Assembly: GCA_022576105.1 (NCBI GenBank)
Contig: JACZRM010000022.1
Location: 1-13,027 of the forward strand
Length of the DNA stretch: 13,027 bases
DNA from: Chloroflexota bacterium
GTDB taxonomy: Bacteria > Chloroflexota > Dehalococcoidia > UBA3495
Reading direction: 5' to 3'
Position numbers and translations under genes: made by a program. Under the pieces are notes generated by a model. That model made no database searches, had not been told where the DNA came from, and worked only from the letters and a program-made list of their open reading frames with translations. Shown here one piece after another: positions 6,865-13,027 of the stretch. Every line of letters starts with the position of its first letter. Positions within the stretch are counted from its first letter, which is position 1.

Positions 6865-7167
6865 TCAAGAAGCGGGAGAAGGATCGACCAGGTCGTCCAG
6901 GGGCAAAAGTTGCTCCGGCGCGGGTCGGTCTCGGCGAGACCGGCAAGTCACGCAATTGCAGCCAACGGTTTGCCCTTCAAGGGCCGGGCGGAATACTGCC
7001 CGCACCACATCCGCAGTGGTGAGCCCGAATTTTGACGCCTCTTTGCAGATGCTCCGAAATGTATTCCTAGCATCCGCAGCGGCATCATCGGAGATCGATC
7101 GATCGCGAGAAACCTGCAATACCAGATCCCGAACCTTGGTCACTTCTGCGGTGTCTAATCGACTCAT
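6865..7167 (-). CDS. Small hypothetical protein with CxCxxC cluster
   Basis: I do not recognise this 100-residue protein. Residues 5-62 look helical (alternating charged and aliphatic residues, with VRDLVLQVS and ADVVRAVFRPAL). Then comes a cysteine cluster C70-x-C72-xx-C75 followed by basic residues (RSRRDRP) and a proline/aspartate-rich tail. With C41 it could bind a metal or nucleic acid; this is inference. The ATG at 7167 is chosen because GAGGAAGGG lies directly upstream; a longer reading to 7377 overlaps the next gene and has low-quality composition. It lies 104 bases after the 90-residue gene on the same strand and could share its message. Confidence 0.6.
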   Translation of the reverse strand: MSRLDTAEVTKVRDLVLQVSRDRSISDDAAADARNTFRSICKEASKFGLTTADVVRAVFRPALEGQTVGCNCVTCRSRRDRPAPEQLLPLDDLVDPSPAS

Positions 7168-7271
7168 CCCTTCCTCGTTAGGGTGAAAAATAACTAGTGA
7201 GCGATTCCTATTTCCCCAAAACTTTGCTCGCCCCGACTGTTGTAGATTCGCGGTGAACCAGGTTGACTCAA

Positions 7272-7544
7272 CTAACCGGCGATTTCGTCTACCTGGTCCA
7301 TTGAGTCTGCTGCATCGGTCTGTGCAGCAACCGGCCCGCCCGACTCGGAACGTGCCGAGTCCCGGCGAGCCGTCCACTCAGTTTCGTAATCGATTGAGTT
7401 TTTAAACTCCCTAATTTCGCCGCACTTCTGGCATTCCCCTTCGCTGACCGGGCCCACCGCGGGCTGAATAACCCAATGATGGCAACAAGTGGGTAGCTGG
7501 TCCAGTTCTGCGTTCTCGGCTACGGGTTCTTTGTCCAAAAGCAT
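7272..7544 (-). CDS. Small zinc-ribbon-like hypothetical protein
   Basis: This 90-residue protein has a likely zinc site built from C20/C21/H22/H23 (CCHHWVIQ) and C38/C41 (GECQKCGEIREFKNS), then an acidic, disordered tail (about 60-90). The pattern C-H-W, a proline/glycine stretch, then CxxCG and a K/R-F-x-N-S ending is one I associate with short uncharacterised proteins in actinobacteria and Chloroflexi. I can give no function. The ATG at 7544 has AGGGG seven bases upstream. It is transcribed divergently from the HAD gene across an AT-rich spacer. Confidence 0.65.
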   Translation of the reverse strand: MLLDKEPVAENAELDQLPTCCHHWVIQPAVGPVSEGECQKCGEIREFKNSIDYETEWTARRDSARSESGGPVAAQTDAADSMDQVDEIAG

Positions 7545-7737
7545 GATTTACCCCTACAAGTCTAATGTGCCCACGCCCATCCGGTGTCCCATGAAATTAT
7601 CAGATGAAACTGCGAACAATTTGTTACAATATTTCATATCATTTTTGAGTTTCCGAGTACAATGACTCCCACGCAAAAAATACGTACAGCACACCAAATC
7701 CACATCAGCAGACGTTTGGGCCCGGGACGGCGGTACT
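7545..7737. promoter_or_regulatory. AT-rich divergent intergenic region with probable promoters
   Basis: This spacer separates the minus-strand zinc-ribbon protein from the plus-strand HAD gene, so it should hold promoters for both. Bases 7590-7680 are much richer in A and T than the surroundings. A small palindrome, AACAA-T-TTGTT (7615-7625), could be an operator. I could not settle on a single -35/-10 pair in either direction. Confidence 0.35.
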
Positions 7738-8499
7738 TTGACGGCAATAACAACTCTGACTTTTGACCTGTGGCAGACTCTGCTGCTTGATACCCGTGAA
7801 TTGGGCCGCGCCCGTGCCCAGGTCCGCCTGGATGGCGCCCAAAACGCGCTGATCAAATTTGGGGAGGACTACCAACTGGAACACATTCGGGAGGCTTACC
7901 GGGCCTGCTACCGGTATTGCCACGGCATTCGCGACCGAAACCTGGACATTAGCTTCCGTGAACAAGTGGAGATATTCGTTGAGAACATCAGCCCGGGCCT
8001 GGTTGAGCGGCTACCCGAAGAGTTGTTTCAGGAGATATTAACCGCTTATGCCGACTCTTTTTTCGTGCACCCTCCCTTGCCCCATGCCGATGCCCGGAAA
8101 GTGCTGGCCGAGACCAAAGACCAAGGTCTCCGCATCGGCCTGATCTCCAACACCGGGATGACTCCCGGGGTAGCTTTTCGCCAATTCCTAGACCAGCACC
8201 AAATGCTGGATTTCTTCGACGTTCTCACGTTCTCAGACGAGGTGCGGCTGGCCAAACCTTCGGATGAAATTTTCTTGATGACACTGAGAGGGTTGGGGGC
8301 AGAGCCTGCCGAATCGGTACACATCGGCGACCACGTCGTAAACGACGTAATAGGCGCCAAACAAGTGGGAATGAAAACAGTTTGGATTGAAGGTTTTTAC
8401 GAACGGCCAAAGGATTCTGGTCCGGAAGCAGACCCGGATGCCACGGTGGCGGCTCTGGGGTTGGTCCCGTCTGCTATACAGAAGCTGAGCCGCCTTTAG
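7738..8499 (+). CDS. HAD-superfamily hydrolase with a DxW motif I
   Basis: This 253-residue haloacid-dehalogenase-superfamily protein has a four-helix cap (about 20-110). Motif I is FDLWQTLL with nucleophile D10, motif II LISNTG (S137), motif III LAKPSDEIF (K173) and motif IV HIGDHVVNDVIGAKQVGM (D198, D203). The second aspartate of the usual DxD phosphatase motif is replaced by W12, as in dehalogenase-type and some uncharacterised members, so ordinary phosphatase activity is doubtful and the substrate is unknown. The start is TTG at 7738: no ATG or GTG lies in frame between it and the stop at 7663, and the protein would then begin just before the first strand. It lies 219 bases upstream of the GT20 gene on the same strand. 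Confidence 0.85.
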   Translation: MTAITTLTFDLWQTLLLDTRELGRARAQVRLDGAQNALIKFGEDYQLEHIREAYRACYRYCHGIRDRNLDISFREQVEIFVENISPGLVERLPEELFQEILTAYADSFFVHPPLPHADARKVLAETKDQGLRIGLISNTGMTPGVAFRQFLDQHQMLDFFDVLTFSDEVRLAKPSDEIFLMTLRGLGAEPAESVHIGDHVVNDVIGAKQVGMKTVWIEGFYERPKDSGPEADPDATVAALGLVPSAIQKLSRL

Positions 8500-8548
8500 C
8501 GGGATAGCTCAGGCGCCAGATACACGTGCCAGGTGACGCTTGATTTGC

Positions 8549-8578
8549 TTGACAATGCCGTTGCGTTACCGCTACCCT
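8549..8578 (+). promoter_or_regulatory. Possible promoter for the GT20 gene
   Basis: A perfect TTGACA at 8549-8554 is followed after 18 bases by TACCCT (8573-8578), a weak -10 that keeps the first two bases and the final T. It would give a leader of about 135 bases before the start at 8719. The call depends mostly on the -35 box. Confidence 0.35.
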
Positions 8579-8718
8579 GAATTCGATCGGCTGCACGATG
8601 CCCAACCACATAGTATGGCAAACATTTGCGGATCGGTTTTATAAAGCCAGTGTAGTGGGAGGAAACTAGACCCTGCGTTGGACCAAAGTCTAAGAAGGGG
8701 TCTGCTTGGGAGATGGAC

Positions 8719-10209
8719 ATGGCTGACCTGAATCAGCTATGCGAGGAACTGCTGGCCCGCCGCTCCCTGATCCTGGCCAGTAATCGCGGCCCGGTAGAGC
8801 ACCACATGACGCCGGAAGGGCGCCCCGAAGCTCGCCGTGGCAGCGGAAGCCTGGTTACTGCCCTCAACTCCCTGTCCCAAATGGCCGAATTCACCTGGGT
8901 TTCCAGCGCAATGGGCGAAGGCGACCGGGTGATTTCCAACAACGGCCGGGGCCCTCACATCAAGTCTCCATTGCCAGGACATCAGATCAACCTGCGTTAT
9001 GTGGTGACGCCGAGGCGGGTCTACCACAAGTATTACAACGTAATGTGCAATCCCCTGCTGTGGTTCCTGCAGCACTATATGTGGAACCCTCCCTACAACC
9101 CCAATATTGATTCCACCGTTCACGACGCTTGGAAAACAGGTTATATACCGGTCAACCAGGCTTTCGCTCAGGCGGTTATTGAGGAAGCGAGGGAAAGCGG
9201 CCGGCCTCCAGTGGTGATCGGCCACGATTACCACCTGTACTTGCTGCCGGAAATGGTCCGGAAGGAAATACCTGAGGCGGTAATTCAGCACTTTATCCAC
9301 ATCCCCTGGCCCACGCCCAGGTACTGGCAAATGGTGCCCAAGTATATCGTCACCGAGATTTGTTCGTCGCTGTGCCACGCCGACCTGGTGGGCTTTCAGA
9401 CGCCGCAGGACCGACAGAGCTTTTTGGACTCGATCGAGTATTTCGTGCCCGAGGCAACTGTGGACCGAACCACCAACGTCGTAACCTGGGGGGCACAGAC
9501 AACCTTGGTCAAGGTTTACCCAATTTCCATCAATGTATCTGAAGTGCAGCGGATCGCCAGTTCCCCCCGCGCTGTTGAGTATGAGACCCGCCTGCGGCCT
9601 CTGCGTAGCGATACCACGATCGTGCGGATCGACCGGGCCGAGCCCAACAAGAATGTGATTCGGGGATTCAAGGCCTATGAGTTGCTCTTGACACGCCATC
9701 CCGAACTGCTGGGTAAGGTCACTTTCCTGGCCTTCCTGGTGCCCTCCCGCACCCACATCCGCCAATATCAGCGCTATCTGGAAGAAATACAGCAGATTAT
9801 CGAACAGATTAACCGAAACTTTGGCAAAGACGATTGGCAGCCGATCAGAGCGTTCATGGAAAACAATTACACCCAGGCCATTGCCGGTATGAAGCTATAC
9901 GACGTGCTGCTGGTCAACACCATTATTGAGGGGATGAACCTGGTAGCCAAAGAAGGTCCGGTGGTGAATACCCAGGATGGAGTCCTAGTGCTTTCGGAAA
10001 GCAGCGGCGCCCACCACCAACTGGCGGAAGGCGCGCTGTCGGTATCCCCAACGGACATTGAAGGCACCATGGAGACTCTGTACCAGGCGATACAGATGTC
10101 GCCTGAAGAGCGCAAGCAGAGATCATCAACTCTGACCAAATCAATCCAGGAAGAAGATCTCAATCACTGGATTGTCCAACAATTTGAGGACATCGGAAAG
10201 CTTCTCTAG
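8719..10209 (+). CDS. Trehalose-6-phosphate synthase-like glycosyltransferase (GT20)
   Basis: This 496-residue GT-B enzyme belongs to the OtsA family, which joins a nucleotide-glucose donor to glucose 6-phosphate. Motifs in order: SNRGPV (21-26), LLWFLQHYMW (113-122), VNQAFA (145-150), GHDYHLYLLPEM (168-179), FIHIPWPTP (192-200), ADLVGFQT (221-228), RAEPNKN with R306 and K311 where OtsA has Arg262/Lys267, and EGMNLVAKEG (404-413). OtsA usually has DGMNLV, so glutamate replaces the glucose-contacting Asp361. This sub-type resembles actinobacterial and Chloroflexi enzymes annotated OtsA; related GT20 enzymes make other products (glucosylglycerol phosphate, validamycin intermediates), so the product is not certain. 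No OtsB phosphatase is nearby. Start at 8719: GGGAG (8708-8712) is six bases from this ATG but touches the alternative ATG at 8713. Confidence 0.9.
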   Translation: MADLNQLCEELLARRSLILASNRGPVEHHMTPEGRPEARRGSGSLVTALNSLSQMAEFTWVSSAMGEGDRVISNNGRGPHIKSPLPGHQINLRYVVTPRRVYHKYYNVMCNPLLWFLQHYMWNPPYNPNIDSTVHDAWKTGYIPVNQAFAQAVIEEARESGRPPVVIGHDYHLYLLPEMVRKEIPEAVIQHFIHIPWPTPRYWQMVPKYIVTEICSSLCHADLVGFQTPQDRQSFLDSIEYFVPEATVDRTTNVVTWGAQTTLVKVYPISINVSEVQRIASSPRAVEYETRLRPLRSDTTIVRIDRAEPNKNVIRGFKAYELLLTRHPELLGKVTFLAFLVPSRTHIRQYQRYLEEIQQIIEQINRNFGKDDWQPIRAFMENNYTQAIAGMKLYDVLLVNTIIEGMNLVAKEGPVVNTQDGVLVLSESSGAHHQLAEGALSVSPTDIEGTMETLYQAIQMSPEERKQRSSTLTKSIQEEDLNHWIVQQFEDIGKLL

Positions 10210-10281
10210 CGCACCGGCCCCGGATAGCGTACCCTAGCAGTAGACTATTGCCACCCCCCGGATTATCTTGTCTCTCTTGGG

Positions 10282-10310
10282 AATTGGGAACGGGCAGGAA
10301 ATTGGAACGG
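10282..10310. repeat. Short direct repeat ahead of the 191-residue gene
   Basis: AATTGGGAACGG (10282-10293) is repeated as AATTGGAACGG (10300-10310), with starts 18 bases apart. It sits between the GT20 stop and the next ribosome binding site. It could be a pair of regulator half-sites or chance. Confidence 0.25.
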
Positions 10311-10366
10311 CACTGCCCATTTCAGCCGCCGGCAGCCGCGCTTAGCAATTAGGAGAACAATATTTG

Positions 10367-10942
10367 ATGGACGACCTGTTTCGCGGGTATTCCCCGGAAG
10401 GTGAGCGCCCCGACATTCAAATTTACATCTTCCCGCACCTGCATGAATTTCTGACCATTGACCTGCGGGAAGGTTCGCCTCAGGTCGTTCTGCTCAACAC
10501 CGATGAAGTGTTTGGCGAAGATTTCTTCAGGACCGTGGAGTTGGAATTCTCGGTCACGGTAAGGGAAGACAACGAATTTCCCTTCGCCCACTTGATTAAC
10601 CTGCCGCTGCGCCTGGATGAGATTATTCGTGGTGTAGCCATGAATTGCATCCTGGACCGCCTGCATATCGACACCGACGATGAAGAGCGCATTCCCTCCA
10701 TAGTCGTTTTTGTCATTAGCGGCGGAGCGCTGGCCATGCATTCAGACAAGCTAATTCAAAGCCTGAACGAATACCTGGGCACATTATCTCTGGAGCCGTC
10801 GGTGGCCCATTGGGAGGGAGTGATCGCCCGCCTGGTAAAACAGGAGAACGAGGTCCTTCAGGACATCAACCGGAACGAGTTGACCGAAGCAGTGAGCAGC
10901 GACGCTCCCGACTACTTAACCCTCTGGGAAAATCGAAACTGA
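10367..10942 (+). CDS. Hypothetical protein, 191 residues, downstream of the GT20 gene
   Basis: I do not recognise this protein. It is acidic, probably cytoplasmic, with alternating strands in the first half (IQIYIFP 17-23, QVVLLN 39-44, VELEFSVTV 57-65), a helical middle (LRLDEIIRGVAMNCILDRL), one hydrophobic strand (SIVVFVISGGALAM 111-124) and a helical C-terminus. It has no signal peptide, membrane helix or cysteine cluster. It follows the GT20 gene on the same strand after 157 bases and may share its message. AGGAG at 10351-10355 precedes the start; the in-frame TTG at 10364 (8-base spacing) is an alternative to ATG 10367 (11-base spacing). The codon use and even composition support a real gene. 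Confidence 0.7.
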   Translation: MDDLFRGYSPEGERPDIQIYIFPHLHEFLTIDLREGSPQVVLLNTDEVFGEDFFRTVELEFSVTVREDNEFPFAHLINLPLRLDEIIRGVAMNCILDRLHIDTDDEERIPSIVVFVISGGALAMHSDKLIQSLNEYLGTLSLEPSVAHWEGVIARLVKQENEVLQDINRNELTEAVSSDAPDYLTLWENRN

Positions 10943-11022
10943 TTGCTGTCTCACCGTTACTAACTTTTGCCTCAAAGGTGTCAATTGAGGTCTGTTATTG
11001 AAGTCAGGCGCCTGCTTCGGAT

Positions 11023-11087
11023 GTTGCCTTGAGCGCAGCGAAGGGTCTAAAATCCAGAGAAGTAGATTCTCCCATAGTGCAGAATGA
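11023..11087. repeat. Degenerate interspersed repeat element
   Basis: The stretch CCTTGAGCGCAGCGAAGGGT (11027-11046) continues through CTAAAATCC to AGATTCTCCC and ends CAGAATGA. From memory this is a degenerate copy of the common bacterial interspersed repeat of the form TCCTGAGC-AGCGAAGGATCT...AGATTCTTC...CAGAATGAC. It lies in the 281-base gap before the oxidoreductase gene, which otherwise holds no gene. Confidence 0.5.
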
Positions 11088-11223
11088 TTTTTGAAGCAAG
11101 GCCACGTTACAGACTACCCGTTACTCTCCGCACTTCGCAATTTACCTGGCCCAGGCTAGCTGACCCATTGCAGCCCCTTTAGAATAGCCGTTTCCCACGA
11201 CTAATCCTGACCGGACCATAATT

Positions 11224-12261
11224 ATGAACCGCACCGCGCTGGCATTTGGCAGCCGTCAAGAAACATCCAATACCGATCTAATGTCGGTGGCTCAACAGGC
11301 CGACTCCCTGGGCTATGATACCCTCTTCACCGGCGAGTCCTGGGGACGGGACGCCTTTACCGTCCTGACCTTCTTGGCCTGTCACACCCAGAAGCTGCGA
11401 TTAGCCACTGGAATTGTACCGGTTTTCAGCCGGACTCCGGCCCTGATTGCTCAGAGCATTGCTTCTTTGGACCAGATTTCTCAAGGCCGGGCAACCCTGG
11501 GCCTGGGCACCAGCGGACGCATCGTGATCGAGAACTGGCATGGCCAGGAGTACCGCCGCCCGCTGGCACGCACCCGCGAATACATCAAAATCATCCGGGC
11601 CGCGCTATCCGGTGAGGCGGTCAATCACCAGGGCAGCCTGTTCCAACTAAGCCGCTTCCGTTTGGGGATATCTCCGATACAGCAGCAGATACCCATCTAC
11701 CTGGCCAGCCTTGGCCCCAAGAACCTGCAACTAACCGGAGAGCTGGCCGACGGCTGGCTGCCCGTTTGGACCCATCTGGAGCACTTGCCCGCATTGAAAG
11801 AGACCATCCGCGCCGCCGCCGCCAATGCGGGCCGCGATATTTCACAAGTCACCATCGCCCCACAAATCCTGTGCTATGTCACGGAAGACGAGGCAGAACT
11901 GGCCCAAGCCAGGCAAGACGTCCGCGGCCACATGGCCTACTATGTCGGCGGCATGGGCGCCTACTACAACAATCTATTCTGCCGCTACGGATACCAGGCG
12001 GAAGCCGCTGCAATTAAAGAGGCTTGGGCCGACCGACGGCGCGAACAGGCCGCCGCCATGATTACCGACGAGATGCTGGACAACATCACCATCTTGGGCG
12101 ACCCGGCCCGCTGCCAGACCAAGTTGGAGCAGTTTCGGGCCAACGGCGCCGACATGCCGGTTATCGCCTTTCCCCACGGCGCATCGGTGGAAGCGATTCA
12201 GCGCACACTGGAGGCGCTGGCCCCGGCAAAAACACCAACGGAGACCGGTTCCTCCGCATGA
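11224..12261 (+). CDS. LLM-class flavin-dependent oxidoreductase (luciferase-like)
   Basis: This 345-residue TIM-barrel enzyme belongs to the bacterial luciferase-like family, which uses FMN or F420. It begins with a typical strand and helix (AQQADSLGYDTLFTGESWGRD, 23-43), then LRLATGIVPVFSRTPALIAQ (58-77), SLDQISQGRATLGLGTSG (81-98), HGQEYRRPLARTREYI (106-121), PIYLASLGPKNLQLTGELADGWLP (157-180) and a C-terminal GDPARC...ANGADMPVI block. The pattern is like F420-dependent reductases of the methylene-tetrahydromethanopterin-reductase type, but cofactor and substrate cannot be fixed from sequence. ATG 11224 begins the first strand; the upstream ribosome binding site is poor. Its stop overlaps the next gene's start (ATGA, 12258-12261), so the two are translationally coupled. 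Confidence 0.9.
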   Translation: MNRTALAFGSRQETSNTDLMSVAQQADSLGYDTLFTGESWGRDAFTVLTFLACHTQKLRLATGIVPVFSRTPALIAQSIASLDQISQGRATLGLGTSGRIVIENWHGQEYRRPLARTREYIKIIRAALSGEAVNHQGSLFQLSRFRLGISPIQQQIPIYLASLGPKNLQLTGELADGWLPVWTHLEHLPALKETIRAAAANAGRDISQVTIAPQILCYVTEDEAELAQARQDVRGHMAYYVGGMGAYYNNLFCRYGYQAEAAAIKEAWADRRREQAAAMITDEMLDNITILGDPARCQTKLEQFRANGADMPVIAFPHGASVEAIQRTLEALAPAKTPTETGSSA

Positions 12262-12824
12262 GAATAGGGGTTATCTCGGACACCCACTCAGCGGGCAGTG
12301 GCCGCGACCTGCCGAACGCCGTTATGACCGCCCTGCAAGGCGCCGATCTGATACTCCACTGCGGCGATTTGGAATGCCTGGGGGTATTGGATTACCTGGA
12401 GACGTTAGCGCCGGTACTGGCGGTGCGGGGATATGAAGACCCCATGGAACCGGGGGACCGGCTGGCCAGCACCGTTCGAGTGGTCCAACGGGAAGGCGTG
12501 AATATTGGCATGGTGCATGACATTCAGTGGCCCACCACCGGAATCAACACCAGCCCGGACGGCAGCGCCCTGGTGTTTCCAGGCGGCGATATTCAAGACT
12601 TGTTGACCAAAAAGTTCGGGCAGCCGGTCAATGTGGTCCTGTTTGGTGATACCCATGAAGAGCTAATCTGCCAGTATCAAGGGGTTCTATTCATCAATCC
12701 CGGTAGTCCTACTTTTCCCGGGCGGCGTCATACTCCAGGTTCCTTGGGGACTGTGGGGATACTCGAAGTCGATAACGGCGCAACCTATGCCCGTCTGGTC
12801 GACCTGGCGCAGGAGCCTCCTTAA
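12258..12824 (+). CDS. YfcE-like metallophosphatase with altered metal site
   Basis: This 188-residue protein belongs to the small calcineurin-like phosphodiesterase family (YfcE/MJ0936). It has MRIGVISDTH (D8, H10), HCGDLE (D37), GMVHD (H87) and GDTHEELICQYQGVLFINPGS (H133), the last being the family's C-terminal signature. Two ligand positions differ: the usual RGNxD is RGYED, so the bridging asparagine is Tyr59, and the usual GHTH is GDTH, with Asp131 for the first histidine. The protein may bind metals differently or be inactive. ATG 12258 overlaps the oxidoreductase stop by ATGA; longer readings in this frame run inside that gene. About 75 residues between the CGD and GDTH motifs include an insert (WPTTGINTSP) not typical of YfcE. 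Confidence 0.85.
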   Translation: MRIGVISDTHSAGSGRDLPNAVMTALQGADLILHCGDLECLGVLDYLETLAPVLAVRGYEDPMEPGDRLASTVRVVQREGVNIGMVHDIQWPTTGINTSPDGSALVFPGGDIQDLLTKKFGQPVNVVLFGDTHEELICQYQGVLFINPGSPTFPGRRHTPGSLGTVGILEVDNGATYARLVDLAQEPP

Positions 12825-13027
12825 GTTTCGCAATCTCTATCTGCTGTTGCTGACCTTCTCAGTTAACACGAGGCGCTGGGTCAGTACCACCTCTTTGCAT
12901 TCTGGTTCTGAAATTGTTCGACGTCGGGCTCGATACGCCCCGACTGGTCGGGGCGTATCGAAATCGACGTCGAACAATTTCAGAACGAAAATGTAAACCC
13001 CTCACCCCGACCTTGCTTACCGCTCGG
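12825..13027. other. Intergenic end of window with a large inverted repeat
   Basis: No gene is seen after the phosphatase stop. The stretch holds the 40-base inverted repeat described separately, followed by CCCCTCACCCCGACC near the end, which resembles common intergenic repeat sequence. Confidence 0.5.
12905..12986. repeat. Inverted repeat with 40-base arms
   Basis: Bases 12905-12944 and 12947-12986 are reverse complements except for three adjacent positions (GGC against ATT on the opposite arm), with a two-base spacer. The inner part is CGATACGCCCCGAC / GTCGGGGCGTATCG and the outer part GTTCTGAAATTGTTCGACGTCG. It would fold into a very stable hairpin. There is no U-run, so a simple terminator is unlikely; a small palindromic mobile or interspersed element fits better, although it could still end transcription from the phosphatase gene. 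Confidence 0.8.

Noticed and set aside
7168..7377. N-terminal extension of the 100-residue protein to 7377
   Set aside because: The extension overlaps the neighbouring 90-residue gene and has low-quality composition; a strong ribosome binding site sits at the internal ATG 7167.
8737..9765. 342-codon open frame on the minus strand
   Set aside because: It lies wholly inside the GT20 gene, whose motifs are clear; the antisense frame shows no family motif.
10971..10990. CCTCAA/TTGAGG stem after the 191-residue gene as a terminator
   Set aside because: The stem is only six bases with a weak T-rich tail, too little to call.
12787..12996. 69-codon plus-strand frame at the right end
   Set aside because: It runs from inside the phosphatase gene through both arms of the inverted repeat and looks like no protein.
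1..13027. Defence system, CRISPR array, prophage or transposase gene
   Set aside because: No spaced repeat array, nuclease-toxin pair, integrase or transposase motif was seen; SbcD alone is a housekeeping repair protein.

Overview
The window carries ordinary bacterial chromosomal genes, densely packed and on both strands, with moderately high GC, some TTG starts and four different interspersed-repeat-type elements between genes. The mix (a CxxC coiled-coil protein, a GatC-like/amidase pair, an LLM-class flavin oxidoreductase, an actinobacterial/Chloroflexi-like GT20 enzyme, and repeats of the 'GTCATTGCGAGCG' and 'TTCGACAGGC' types) suggests an uncultured Chloroflexota lineage such as Dehalococcoidia/SAR202. 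This is inference from family memory, not a search. No phage, plasmid, CRISPR, rRNA or tRNA is visible.

Layout. 1-346 holds repeats and no convincing gene. A zinc-ribbon coiled-coil protein (348-1048 region, minus) is read from a strong sigma70-type promoter and diverges from sbcD (1278-2531, plus). sbcD converges on a translationally coupled minus-strand pair, trpA then aroH (3731-2539), whose stop lies only 7 bases from the sbcD stop. Upstream of trpA on the same strand is a CPBP-family membrane protease with an N-terminal zinc ribbon (4695-3892). A 418-base intergenic region with a MITE-like element and a structured leader precedes a GatC-like small protein and an amidase (5114-6761, plus). 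This pair ends at a long bidirectional terminator, with two small cysteine-containing proteins of unknown function coming from the other side (7544-6865, minus).

Right half, all plus: a HAD-superfamily protein (7738-8499), a trehalose-6-phosphate-synthase-like GT20 enzyme (8719-10209), an unrecognised 191-residue protein (10367-10942), then an LLM-class flavin oxidoreductase overlapping by ATGA with a YfcE-like metallophosphatase (11224-12824). The window ends in a 40-bp-arm inverted repeat.

How the genes relate. trpA and aroH both act in aromatic amino-acid synthesis around chorismate. The GatC-like protein and amidase probably form one enzyme. The oxidoreductase and phosphatase are made from one message. 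I did not find a clear novel multi-gene system. The most useful second looks are active-site departures in recognised enzymes (TrpA Asp60 to Glu; the YfcE-like phosphatase lacking its Asn ligand; a DxW HAD), the trpA-aroH coupling without trpB, the unknown protein beside the GT20 enzyme, and the intergenic inverted-repeat elements.
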